Positions 54,310 to 62,373 of a DNA stretch of 64,000 nt are shown in pieces; positions within the stretch are counted from its first letter, which is position 1; the number at the start of each line of letters is the position of its first letter. The translations under genes were made by a program, and so were the position numbers. Below the pieces are notes generated by a model. The model had not been told where the DNA came from, made no database searches, and saw only the letters and a list, made by a program, of their open reading frames with translations. This stretch comes from UBA12191 sp964422295 (lineage in GTDB: Bacteria > Planctomycetota > UBA8108 > UBA1146), in NCBI GenBank assembly GCA_964422295.1, contig CAYRAM010000007.1:1-64000 (forward strand). Reading direction: 5' to 3'.

Positions 54310-55880
54310 CCGATGAAGACTTGACCCGCTCTCAAGAACTTCAAATAGAAGCGAACAATCGGCTGATAGAAGAGTTGGCCGGAAAAAACAAGAAACTGGA
54401 TGATTCACGAAAGCGATTCCAGGATTTGGTGGATCAATTGCCATGTGTTGTCCTCCGCTTTGACAAGCAGGGGCAGATTCAATATGCGAATCAGACATGG
54501 ACCAGTTTCTTGGGGGGGGATCCTGCTTCTGTCCTCGGAATGTACCTCGAAGACATGGTCCACGAAGAGGACAGGAATCACCTGAATCGCAGCCTGCAAA
54601 AGAACTCGACTGTGGAGTTGAGATTCAGGCAAGAATCAGGTGATTTCCGCTGGATGCGATTCAGCTGGCAGCAAGTACAGAAGTCAGTCTACCAAGGTCT
54701 CCTGGTCGACCTGATGGAAACCCGTGAGTTGGAAGATCTGCTGCGCAGATCCCAGAAAATGGAGGCAATAGGCAGGCTTTCCGGCGGAGTTGCACATAAT
54801 TTCAATAATTTGCTGACCGTCATCATGGCTGCGGGAGAAAGGCTTGGTCGTCAATTCCCTGAGTCTGAATCAGGCCCCGGGCAGGAAGTTGAACGAATTC
54901 AATTCGCTGCCCAAGAGGCAGCTCGGGTGACCACCCAATTATTGGCCTTCAGTCGGCAGCAAGTTCTTTCCCCGGCACATTGGATTGTTCAGGACATACT
55001 CAAAGATGTAGAGGTCCTCCTTGGGGATCTGATCAAAACCCAGGGCATTCAACTCTTGATTGATCCATCGAAAGCGGACGAACTCTCCGTCTTTGTTGAC
55101 AAATCTCAAATCAACCAGGTTCTTATGAATCTTGTGCTAAATGCAAGGGATGCCATTGAAGGAAATGGGACGATCAAAATAAGCGTTGATAATACAAAGG
55201 TGAGTGTTCAAGAGGCTGCTGACCACGATCTGGACCCTGGTGAGTTTGTGATACTTCGTGTACAGGATGACGGTATGGGGATGTCTCCCCAGATCCTGGA
55301 AAAAATCTTTGAACCATTTTTCACTACAAAAGAACTCGACATGGGAATCGGCTTCGGCCTGGCGACGAGTTACGGGATCATGCAGCAGAGCGGCGGGTTC
55401 ATTCGAGTCTCAAGCAAAATTGGCGTGGGGAGTACCTTTGAAGTGCTGGCACCAATTTCCCATGTTTTGGAAGATGCACCCAAAGGTGCTTCTTCGGCTG
55501 ATCAAGTGGCCAAGAAACACGCAAGAATTTTGGTGGTCGATGACGAAGAGATGATATTGGAGTTGACCTGTGAAGCGCTCAGGGAAGAGGGCCATCAGGT
55601 GGTAGGTGTGTTGTCGACAGATGAAGCCATCGCAGAGTTGGACGGAGATTCTTCGGCTGTTGACCTTCTGATCACTGATGTGGTCATGCCCGATGGAGGT
55701 GGGCGCCGACTGGTGGATCATGTTCTCGAAAAGGCGCCTCATCCGCAGATTATCGTCGTTTCCGGATATGATCGGGATTTCCTCGGAGACGATCTCGCTT
55801 ATGGCACCTTCATGCAGAAGCCTTATTCCTTGAGTGACCTTCTCGATCAGGTTCAGCGCTCGTTGTCTCGTATTTCCTGA
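54306..55880 (+). CDS. Hybrid histidine kinase: PAS, HisKA, HATPase, receiver
   Basis: The 524-residue protein starts at GTG 54306. It has a short coiled N-terminus, a PAS domain (residues about 38-145), HisKA with the phospho-His in LSGGVAHNFNNLLTVI, an HATPase domain (QVLMNLVLNARDAI, VQDDGMGM, GIGFGLATSYGIM) and a C-terminal receiver with Asp in LLITDVVMPDGGG and Lys in TFMQKPYSL. No transmembrane segment is seen, so it senses internal signals. No output regulator is adjacent. Confidence 0.93.
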   Translation: MTDEDLTRSQELQIEANNRLIEELAGKNKKLDDSRKRFQDLVDQLPCVVLRFDKQGQIQYANQTWTSFLGGDPASVLGMYLEDMVHEEDRNHLNRSLQKNSTVELRFRQESGDFRWMRFSWQQVQKSVYQGLLVDLMETRELEDLLRRSQKMEAIGRLSGGVAHNFNNLLTVIMAAGERLGRQFPESESGPGQEVERIQFAAQEAARVTTQLLAFSRQQVLSPAHWIVQDILKDVEVLLGDLIKTQGIQLLIDPSKADELSVFVDKSQINQVLMNLVLNARDAIEGNGTIKISVDNTKVSVQEAADHDLDPGEFVILRVQDDGMGMSPQILEKIFEPFFTTKELDMGIGFGLATSYGIMQQSGGFIRVSSKIGVGSTFEVLAPISHVLEDAPKGASSADQVAKKHARILVVDDEEMILELTCEALREEGHQVVGVLSTDEAIAELDGDSSAVDLLITDVVMPDGGGRRLVDHVLEKAPHPQIIVVSGYDRDFLGDDLAYGTFMQKPYSLSDLLDQVQRSLSRIS

Positions 55881-55993
55881 GAACCGCCTTCCCTGTTTGT
55901 TGCCCACTGTTGCAACTGCCCCGTGACTTTGCCAAACTCCCCAAACCCGTTTGTGAAATTCATCGCAACCACCGGCAAGGGAGTGAGGCGCTC

Positions 55994-57994
55994 ATGTCTT
56001 CCAAATATCGGACATCTCCACCTGCAACTGAGGAAGTTCCCAAGGGGATCCCTTATATCATCGGAAATGAAGCAGCGGAGCGATTCAGTTTCTATGGCAT
56101 GAGAGCAATTCTGGTCATCTTTATGACCCAGTATCTCCACTTGCTTCCTGGCGCAACAGGCGATGAGGCGATGAGGAATACAGAGGCGATAGCCAACTAT
56201 CACCTCTTCACTTCCCTGGTTTACTTCACCCCCATCCTGGGAGCACTGCTGGCGGATATCTTCTTCGGAAAGTACCTGACCATCTTGTCATTGAGCCTCG
56301 TCTATTGTGCGGGGCATGCTGCCCTTGCATTGATGGGGATCTCTGAAACGATTGATCCTCAAATTGCGTTGGTGTCAGGCTTGATATTGATTTCGATCGG
56401 TTCCGGAGGAATCAAGCCCTGTGTCTCAGCTCACGTGGGGGATCAATTTGGAAAGAAAAATGCACACCTTTTGACAAAGGCGTTTGGTTGGTTTTACTTT
56501 TCGATCAATTTCGGTGCATTCATTTCTACACTAATGACTCCGTGGTTGCTCAACTGGTACGGTCCGCATTGGGCATTTGGGATTCCCGGAATCTTGATGG
56601 CGATCGCAACCCTACTCTTCTGGATGGGGCGCAACGTCTTCGTCCACATCCCTCCCGGGGGTGTAGAGTGGTTCAAGGAGACTTTCAGCCCAGAAGGTCT
56701 TCGAGCCGTCTTCAAAGTATCCGTCGTGTTTTTGTTTATCGCAGTCTTTTGGTCACTCTTTGATCAGACGGGATCTTCATGGGTGCTTCAAGCTGAGGAT
56801 ATGAACCGACAATGGCTCGGTGTGACTTGGCTCTCATCCCAGATCCAGGCCATAAATCCGATTTTGATTCTGATTTACATCCCGCTCTTCCAATTCGTCA
56901 TTTATCCGGCGATTGACAAAGTTTGGCCATTGACGCCGATCAGAAAGATTGCAATGGGGCTGTTCATTACCGCCGGAGCATTCGCCATCGTCGCTTTGAC
57001 CCAGTCCTGGATCGATCAGGGAGAACGCCCCAGTATCGGTTGGCAAATTTCTGCCTATGCGGTGCTGACTTTTGCAGAGGTCATGGTCTCGATCACCGGT
57101 TTGGAATTCGCTTACACCCAGGCTCCGAAAAAAATGAAGTCAGTGATCATGGCTCTGTTCCTATTCAGCGTCTCATTGGGGAACACCATCACCGCTGTCG
57201 TCAACAAATCGATCACCATCGATAGTGGAGTCAAAATTGCCAGGGAAGAGATCGATGAAGATCTGACTGCAAAAGAGCAGATCCACGAGTTCGATTCCGG
57301 GGACAAAGTGGTTTTCAAAAAGTCTGATGACGGAGCTTGGAAAATGGATTTGATCCAATTGGTGGATGAAGCAGTTCTGCTCCAAGCTCGTGACAGGCTC
57401 GGTTCTTTCTGGAATGAGCATGACCGACTACCGAGCTACTCGGAGGGAACTGCGCAAATTGCAGGTCTTCAAGATAGATACCAGAACCCTTTGAGATATC
57501 AGCTACTCAACAGCAAAAACTTCCACATCTATTCCGATGGTCCCGATGGGATTGCAGAGACGGTCGACGATGCTTGGATTGTGGTGACACGAAATTGCAG
57601 TTCTGTCGCCGAGCAACAATTGGCGAGCGAAATGGGTGATGAGCAATCTGCATCATACTCGTGGCTGGAGAAACGACAGGCGCAGCTCGCATGGAATGAA
57701 TTGGGGGCCGAAGATCGTGAGAGTCGCAGCCCGGAAGAGTTCTTGCCAAAACGGGAACCTGTGGCGAAAGCAGAAATCGCTCCACAGGACTTTGATTCGG
57801 CGGTAAGCCCGAAATTGGGGGGCGACGTAACTGTCAAGGGAGCCTCGTACTTCTGGTTCTTTACCCAGTTGATGCTGGGGACCGCATTCTTCTTTATGGC
57901 GGTCGCCTATTTCTACAAACCGAAGACCTACATCCAGGGTGACGATGGGGACGATGACGGAGGAGAAGGGGTTGGCAACCCCGAGGGGAGTTGA
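55994..57994 (+). CDS. POT family peptide transporter with a large hydrophilic insertion
   Basis: The 666-residue protein starts at ATG 55994 after GGGAGTGAGG. The POT/PTR motifs are RFSFYGMRAILVIFMTQYL and GSGGIKPCVSAHVGDQF with FYFSINFGA. Between the last membrane segments there is an about 200-residue hydrophilic insert (residues about 410-615) with a segment YQNPLRYQLLNS then FHIYSDGPDG, resembling the C-terminus of the GspG pseudopilin. It is followed, with a one-base overlap, by a metallopeptidase gene. Confidence 0.9.
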   Translation: MSSKYRTSPPATEEVPKGIPYIIGNEAAERFSFYGMRAILVIFMTQYLHLLPGATGDEAMRNTEAIANYHLFTSLVYFTPILGALLADIFFGKYLTILSLSLVYCAGHAALALMGISETIDPQIALVSGLILISIGSGGIKPCVSAHVGDQFGKKNAHLLTKAFGWFYFSINFGAFISTLMTPWLLNWYGPHWAFGIPGILMAIATLLFWMGRNVFVHIPPGGVEWFKETFSPEGLRAVFKVSVVFLFIAVFWSLFDQTGSSWVLQAEDMNRQWLGVTWLSSQIQAINPILILIYIPLFQFVIYPAIDKVWPLTPIRKIAMGLFITAGAFAIVALTQSWIDQGERPSIGWQISAYAVLTFAEVMVSITGLEFAYTQAPKKMKSVIMALFLFSVSLGNTITAVVNKSITIDSGVKIAREEIDEDLTAKEQIHEFDSGDKVVFKKSDDGAWKMDLIQLVDEAVLLQARDRLGSFWNEHDRLPSYSEGTAQIAGLQDRYQNPLRYQLLNSKNFHIYSDGPDGIAETVDDAWIVVTRNCSSVAEQQLASEMGDEQSASYSWLEKRQAQLAWNELGAEDRESRSPEEFLPKREPVAKAEIAPQDFDSAVSPKLGGDVTVKGASYFWFFTQLMLGTAFFFMAVAYFYKPKTYIQGDDGDDDGGEGVGNPEGS

Positions 57995-58809
57995 TGGGTA
58001 CCCACCTCTCCCTGCTGTATCTGTTTCTGGTCGGATTGTCATCGCAAGTTGATGCACCCTCAGTTGCCACGGTAACGACCGTAGATGTCATCGAGGGTGG
58101 ATGGGGTGATGCTCCTCCCAATGAGGTTCACAAAGTCCTCATCTCTGTGATCGAATGCATGGAGAAAAAAACCGGCGTCAAACTTGGCGTGAATTTGCGA
58201 GTGGAGCCGAAGGGTGGGCCTGTCCTCCTTTCCCGCAAGGACCCGGATGGAAGTTACAGAATCCGCTTGCAGACCACCGATCGGCACTGGGGGCAGCTGA
58301 TCTACCAGTTTTCCCATGAATTGGGGCATCTTCTCGCTCGTCACAACAATATTGAAGGGAAGCACTTTTGGTTTGATGAAGCGGTCTGTGAAGCGATGAG
58401 CTTTCAGGTACTTCATTTGCTTTCTGAAAGCTGGGAACAGTCTCCTCCATTTGCCAATTTGGGGAACTACTCGCCAATGTTGTCTGAATATGCTGACCAG
58501 ATGGCGTCAATGTGCACCCCGGTAAAAGAAACAGATCTGCCGAAGTGGTATGTCGAAAACAGAGACGCATTGAATCAACCGGAGCAGAATCGGGAAGTGG
58601 TGCGTGTGATCAGCCGCCATGTGGCGAGTTGGCTTCAAGAGGATAACTGGCTTTGGAAGCGTATTCCGGATCTTGGTCCGAGTGGAGAAATCGCAGGTGC
58701 AGCAAACGGTGATTCAATTTCATTCAGGATACGGTGCTGGATAAATGATGGAGATCAGGATCTTCAATCGTTGCGAGACAGGATCTTGCGCTGTTTTTCA
58801 GAGGGTTGA
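57994..58809 (+). CDS. Exported HExxH metallopeptidase-like protein
   Basis: The 271-residue protein starts at ATG 57994 (TGATG overlap with the transporter gene). It has a signal-like N-terminus (THLSLLYLFLVGLSSQV). The zinc motif is FSHELGHLLARH near residue 109, and a Glu 18-20 residues later in FDEAVCEAM could be the third ligand, as in gluzincins. The family is not otherwise recognised. Coupling to a peptide transporter suggests peptide use. Confidence 0.75.
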   Translation: MGTHLSLLYLFLVGLSSQVDAPSVATVTTVDVIEGGWGDAPPNEVHKVLISVIECMEKKTGVKLGVNLRVEPKGGPVLLSRKDPDGSYRIRLQTTDRHWGQLIYQFSHELGHLLARHNNIEGKHFWFDEAVCEAMSFQVLHLLSESWEQSPPFANLGNYSPMLSEYADQMASMCTPVKETDLPKWYVENRDALNQPEQNREVVRVISRHVASWLQEDNWLWKRIPDLGPSGEIAGAANGDSISFRIRCWINDGDQDLQSLRDRILRCFSEG

Positions 58810-58811
58810 TA

Positions 58812-59921
58812 TCAGGCAGACAACGGTGCTTCGACGAGCCAGCCATGTTCAAGCAATTCGTCTTCTTGGAGTTGAACCTCGCCGAGTATGTACAGATATT
58901 CCGTATTTTTGAGGTGTGAGACTTTTCCCACCTTCTTTCCAGAAGGTGCATGAATACCTATCTTCGCTCCCACATATCGGGCATGGCTTCTCGACAACAC
59001 TTGCAACTTCCCTTGGTTTTCCAGCAACGCCTCCATATCAGGCCGCGGAAGATAGCCTTCATCGCTAAAAGAAATAATCTTGATAGGGGCTGACAAATCA
59101 TGAATCAGTTTTTGCATGGCACCATGAATCCCTACTCTGGAGTTGAAATCGCTTCGTTTCTCCCTGCACTCGATTCTTTTGCAGGCGACCCCATAGACTT
59201 CAGGCTGATCCCAAAGAACGAGAGTTTCCCACACGTGATAGTTGCCAATGTACTTGTGTTGGTTGTAAGGAGGATCCAGGTAAGCCACATCCGCGTCCAG
59301 TTTTTGGGACGCCTCTTGAGCTTCCAGGCAGTGTGCTTCCGCTTTGCCGATTGGGCTCTTGGGTAGCAGTTTCGGAATCCGCAATCGCAAAGGTTGCTGG
59401 GATCGTTTTGACCAAGACTTTAGATACGCCATCTGCACGCCAACAGTCGAGTCGATCCGGTCAGCCGCCTCCATCAACTCTGCAAGGAGAACGCACTTCA
59501 GTTCCTGATCGGGATCCAGATTTTCGATCTCCTCGCGAATCGCTTCGATGCGGGCTCCATTCTCAGGAGTGAAGTAGCGACTCTTGCGGCAATAGGTTTC
59601 CGTGAACCAGCCGTCCTTCCCTGGAAGGGCGTTCAAATGGTCGATCAGTGGCACGATTTCATCTTGCCGATCGGGATCACAGACGACATGTGCAGTTGCA
59701 AGTACCCACGCGTAGCGATTCCAGTCATTGAGGATCACTTGCCAGCCTGCTTGTTTCATCGCATGACCCACCCGGGAGGTCCCGCTGAAGAGGTCCAGAA
59801 ATCTGCCACAGTTGGGAATCCCGCCGACGACACTTTGAATTCCGGGGATCAGCAAGCGCTTGGAGCCGAGATACTTGATCAAAACCAGCCCTTTCGGCAA
59901 TTTTCGCAGTGATTTTGCCAT
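58812..59921 (-). CDS. Orphan adenine-specific DNA methyltransferase (D12 class)
   Basis: The 369-residue protein has motif X-like IKYLGSKRLLIPGI, motif I FLDLFSGTSRVGHAMK and the catalytic DPPYN in VAYLDPPYNQHKYIGNYH, the class of Dam-like N6-adenine methylases. No restriction endonuclease or specificity gene is next to it, so it could be regulatory or part of a dispersed system. Its C-terminus abuts the metallopeptidase gene, convergent with a two-base gap. Confidence 0.88.
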   Translation of the reverse strand: MAKSLRKLPKGLVLIKYLGSKRLLIPGIQSVVGGIPNCGRFLDLFSGTSRVGHAMKQAGWQVILNDWNRYAWVLATAHVVCDPDRQDEIVPLIDHLNALPGKDGWFTETYCRKSRYFTPENGARIEAIREEIENLDPDQELKCVLLAELMEAADRIDSTVGVQMAYLKSWSKRSQQPLRLRIPKLLPKSPIGKAEAHCLEAQEASQKLDADVAYLDPPYNQHKYIGNYHVWETLVLWDQPEVYGVACKRIECREKRSDFNSRVGIHGAMQKLIHDLSAPIKIISFSDEGYLPRPDMEALLENQGKLQVLSRSHARYVGAKIGIHAPSGKKVGKVSHLKNTEYLYILGEVQLQEDELLEHGWLVEAPLSA

Positions 59922-60037
59922 GCGTTGGGAAGATTATGGGGTAGAATTACCCTATTATTTGGTTCGAAAAATTCCCGTCAATGACACATTTATTTTTCTC
60001 GGTGTGATTCAGCCAGCCTGTGATAGGTCAAGAAGAG

Positions 60038-62278
60038 ATGATGACTTCCCAAAATTTCAAGTATTTGACCCTGATTTCGTCCCTGATTCTGGGATTTGTG
60101 CTCGTGTCAGGGGTTCTCGAGGGGCAATGCCCCCCGGGATCATGGGTTCTGACAGGACAGGTGGTGGATGAGGCTGGGGTCGGCATTGGGGGCCTCGATC
60201 TCGATCTGATCAATCCCGGGACAGGGTTGTCTCTGCCTCTTTCCGGAGACTTCACACTCTCCGATGGCTCCTTCACCATGGTCGTGTGTCAGGTGACGAC
60301 ACCCGGAAATTATTTGTTGCACGTGAATCCTGTTCCATCTCAACTTTTCTTTCCATTGAGAGATGTGCCTCTCACCCTCGCCGGAAGTGCCGATCTGGGG
60401 ATTTTTACTCTCGATACAGCGGCGATCCTTCAGGGGAGAGTGGTCGGTGAAAGTTTTGAAATCCTTCCCTTCGTCGACCTTGATTTTACGGACTCAGTGA
60501 CCGGTACAGCGCAGCAGTTCTCTGGGGACTTCACTCTCGCCGATGGCACTTTTTCAACAAAGGTGCCCCCAGGATTTTGGGATGTTCAGTTTACGGCGAG
60601 TCCTGCAAGTACCACTTTGGATATGGTTCCGCGGGAACTGCGGGACACTTTGATCGATGGGATTTCGAATCTGGGGGATGTTCGTCTTCGGCAAGGCAGG
60701 CCTATTACCGGTTTGGTTGTAGACCAAGTGGGAATTCCTGTAGTGAATGCTGACGTCGATGCACGGGATCTCATCACCGGTGAGAAAATAGTGACGCCGG
60801 GAGACAATACAAACAGTTCAGGAGTCTTTCAGATTTTGGTTCCAGAAGGGCAATTCGAATTGGAGATTGATCCAGAAGCCGGGTCAACTCTGGTTCCGCT
60901 GTTGTTGAATGTCGTCGTCCCCGTCTCGGGGCTCGATGTGGGGTCACTGATCCTTGAAGAAGGTGTCGCTGTTTCGGGATTGGTCGCTGACGGATCCGGG
61001 GCAATTGTTCCAGGGACAGATCTCGATTTTATCATCTCTGCGACTGGAGTAGAGATTCCGACCGCCCATGACAACGCCAATTCATCGGGTCAGTTTTCGG
61101 TGCAGGTGGTCCCAAGCACTTACGACATCGCTTTTCGTCCCTCTTTTGTCAGCGGCTTGGCACCCCTCGTTGTTCCGAGTGTTGCCGTCACCACAAACAT
61201 CAATTTGGGAACTGTTACTCTTCCTGACGGCACGGCATTCACCGGGACAATTCTTGCCGGTGGTGCCCCGGTTCTTGAAGCAGAGATCGAGTTGGAAGAT
61301 TCGGTGTCGGGACAGCCTACCTATCTGTTCGGAAATGACACCGATGCTTTGGGTGCTTTTGCGGTGCGTCAGGTTCCCGGAGTCTACAACTTGTCCGTTA
61401 CTCCTCCTCCTGGAAGCGGGCTTCCTTCATACAGTGAGAATGGAATCGATCTTTCAACCGATCTGAATCTGGCCATCGATCTTCTGGGCACTCAACCTCC
61501 GACCCCTCCCAATCCGGTTGAATCTTTTGTGTGCTGTTGCCCGGGCAATGTGAATTTGCAGTGGACTCTGGGAGATGCGGATTACGATTTGATCCAAATC
61601 CTTCGACAGGGGAATTTTCTGACCAATCTTCCCGGAGACACCACCAGTTTTTCAGATGTGACTGCTCCTCCGGGACTTCTTGAGTACCAGGTAGTCGCAA
61701 TCAGGGCTGGCTTGGTCAGCTCTCCCGCCGGTTGCATACTAAACAATTCATCCAGTCAGCCTACTGCTCCCGTTGAAAACTTGACCTGCGAGCAATTGGG
61801 ATCTGGTGTCGTAATCAATTGGGTCAATGGTTCGGCAAACTACAACTTTATCGAGCTCTATCAAGATGGTGCATTCGTGGTTGCGATGTCGGGAGGTGCA
61901 ACTCAGATTATCCTCGACGTTGTCAGTGTAGGAGTGCATCAATGGGAATTGATCGCAGTGGAATCGGGTGTTTCATCCACTGGCGAAAGTTGCGTGGTAG
62001 ATGTGGTGAGTACGTCCGGTCCGGTTTTCATTCGCGGAGATGCCAATCTCGATGCTTCGGTGAACGTGGCTGATGCCATCGAAATTCTTCAATATCTCTT
62101 TAACGGTGCTCCGACTCCGGATTGTCTCAGTTCTCTTGATATCAATGATTCTGCGAATATTAACATCGCTGATGCGATTCTTCTTCTGGGATACCTCTTT
62201 GCCGGTGGTGGGCCTCCAGAGCCTCCATTCCCCGATCCTGGAGTAGATCCGACTCCTGACGCCTTGCCCTGCAACTAG
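60038..62278 (+). CDS. Secreted multi-domain protein with carboxypeptidase-regulatory-like repeats and dockerin-like tail
   Basis: The 746-residue protein starts at ATG 60038 and has a signal peptide (YLTLISSLILGFVLVSG). About five repeated beta-sandwich modules follow, each with G-x-V-x-D and LPLSGDFTLSDGSF-like strands (carboxypeptidase-regulatory/Cna-B type). Two fibronectin III-like modules (PPNPVESFVCCCPG, PTAPVENLTCEQLG) come next, then a dockerin-like pair starting FIRGDANLDASVNVADAIE and a Pro-rich ending. It is a non-catalytic surface or extracellular protein by architecture. Confidence 0.88.
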   Translation: MMTSQNFKYLTLISSLILGFVLVSGVLEGQCPPGSWVLTGQVVDEAGVGIGGLDLDLINPGTGLSLPLSGDFTLSDGSFTMVVCQVTTPGNYLLHVNPVPSQLFFPLRDVPLTLAGSADLGIFTLDTAAILQGRVVGESFEILPFVDLDFTDSVTGTAQQFSGDFTLADGTFSTKVPPGFWDVQFTASPASTTLDMVPRELRDTLIDGISNLGDVRLRQGRPITGLVVDQVGIPVVNADVDARDLITGEKIVTPGDNTNSSGVFQILVPEGQFELEIDPEAGSTLVPLLLNVVVPVSGLDVGSLILEEGVAVSGLVADGSGAIVPGTDLDFIISATGVEIPTAHDNANSSGQFSVQVVPSTYDIAFRPSFVSGLAPLVVPSVAVTTNINLGTVTLPDGTAFTGTILAGGAPVLEAEIELEDSVSGQPTYLFGNDTDALGAFAVRQVPGVYNLSVTPPPGSGLPSYSENGIDLSTDLNLAIDLLGTQPPTPPNPVESFVCCCPGNVNLQWTLGDADYDLIQILRQGNFLTNLPGDTTSFSDVTAPPGLLEYQVVAIRAGLVSSPAGCILNNSSSQPTAPVENLTCEQLGSGVVINWVNGSANYNFIELYQDGAFVVAMSGGATQIILDVVSVGVHQWELIAVESGVSSTGESCVVDVVSTSGPVFIRGDANLDASVNVADAIEILQYLFNGAPTPDCLSSLDINDSANINIADAILLLGYLFAGGGPPEPPFPDPGVDPTPDALPCN

Positions 62279-62373
62279 GGAATTTGACCCCACCGCTGAG
62301 CATCTAGATTCTTGAATCGGCCCCGGGAGGCGGGAGAATCGAAGGATTGTTATCCAACGAGGAGGGATTCTTG

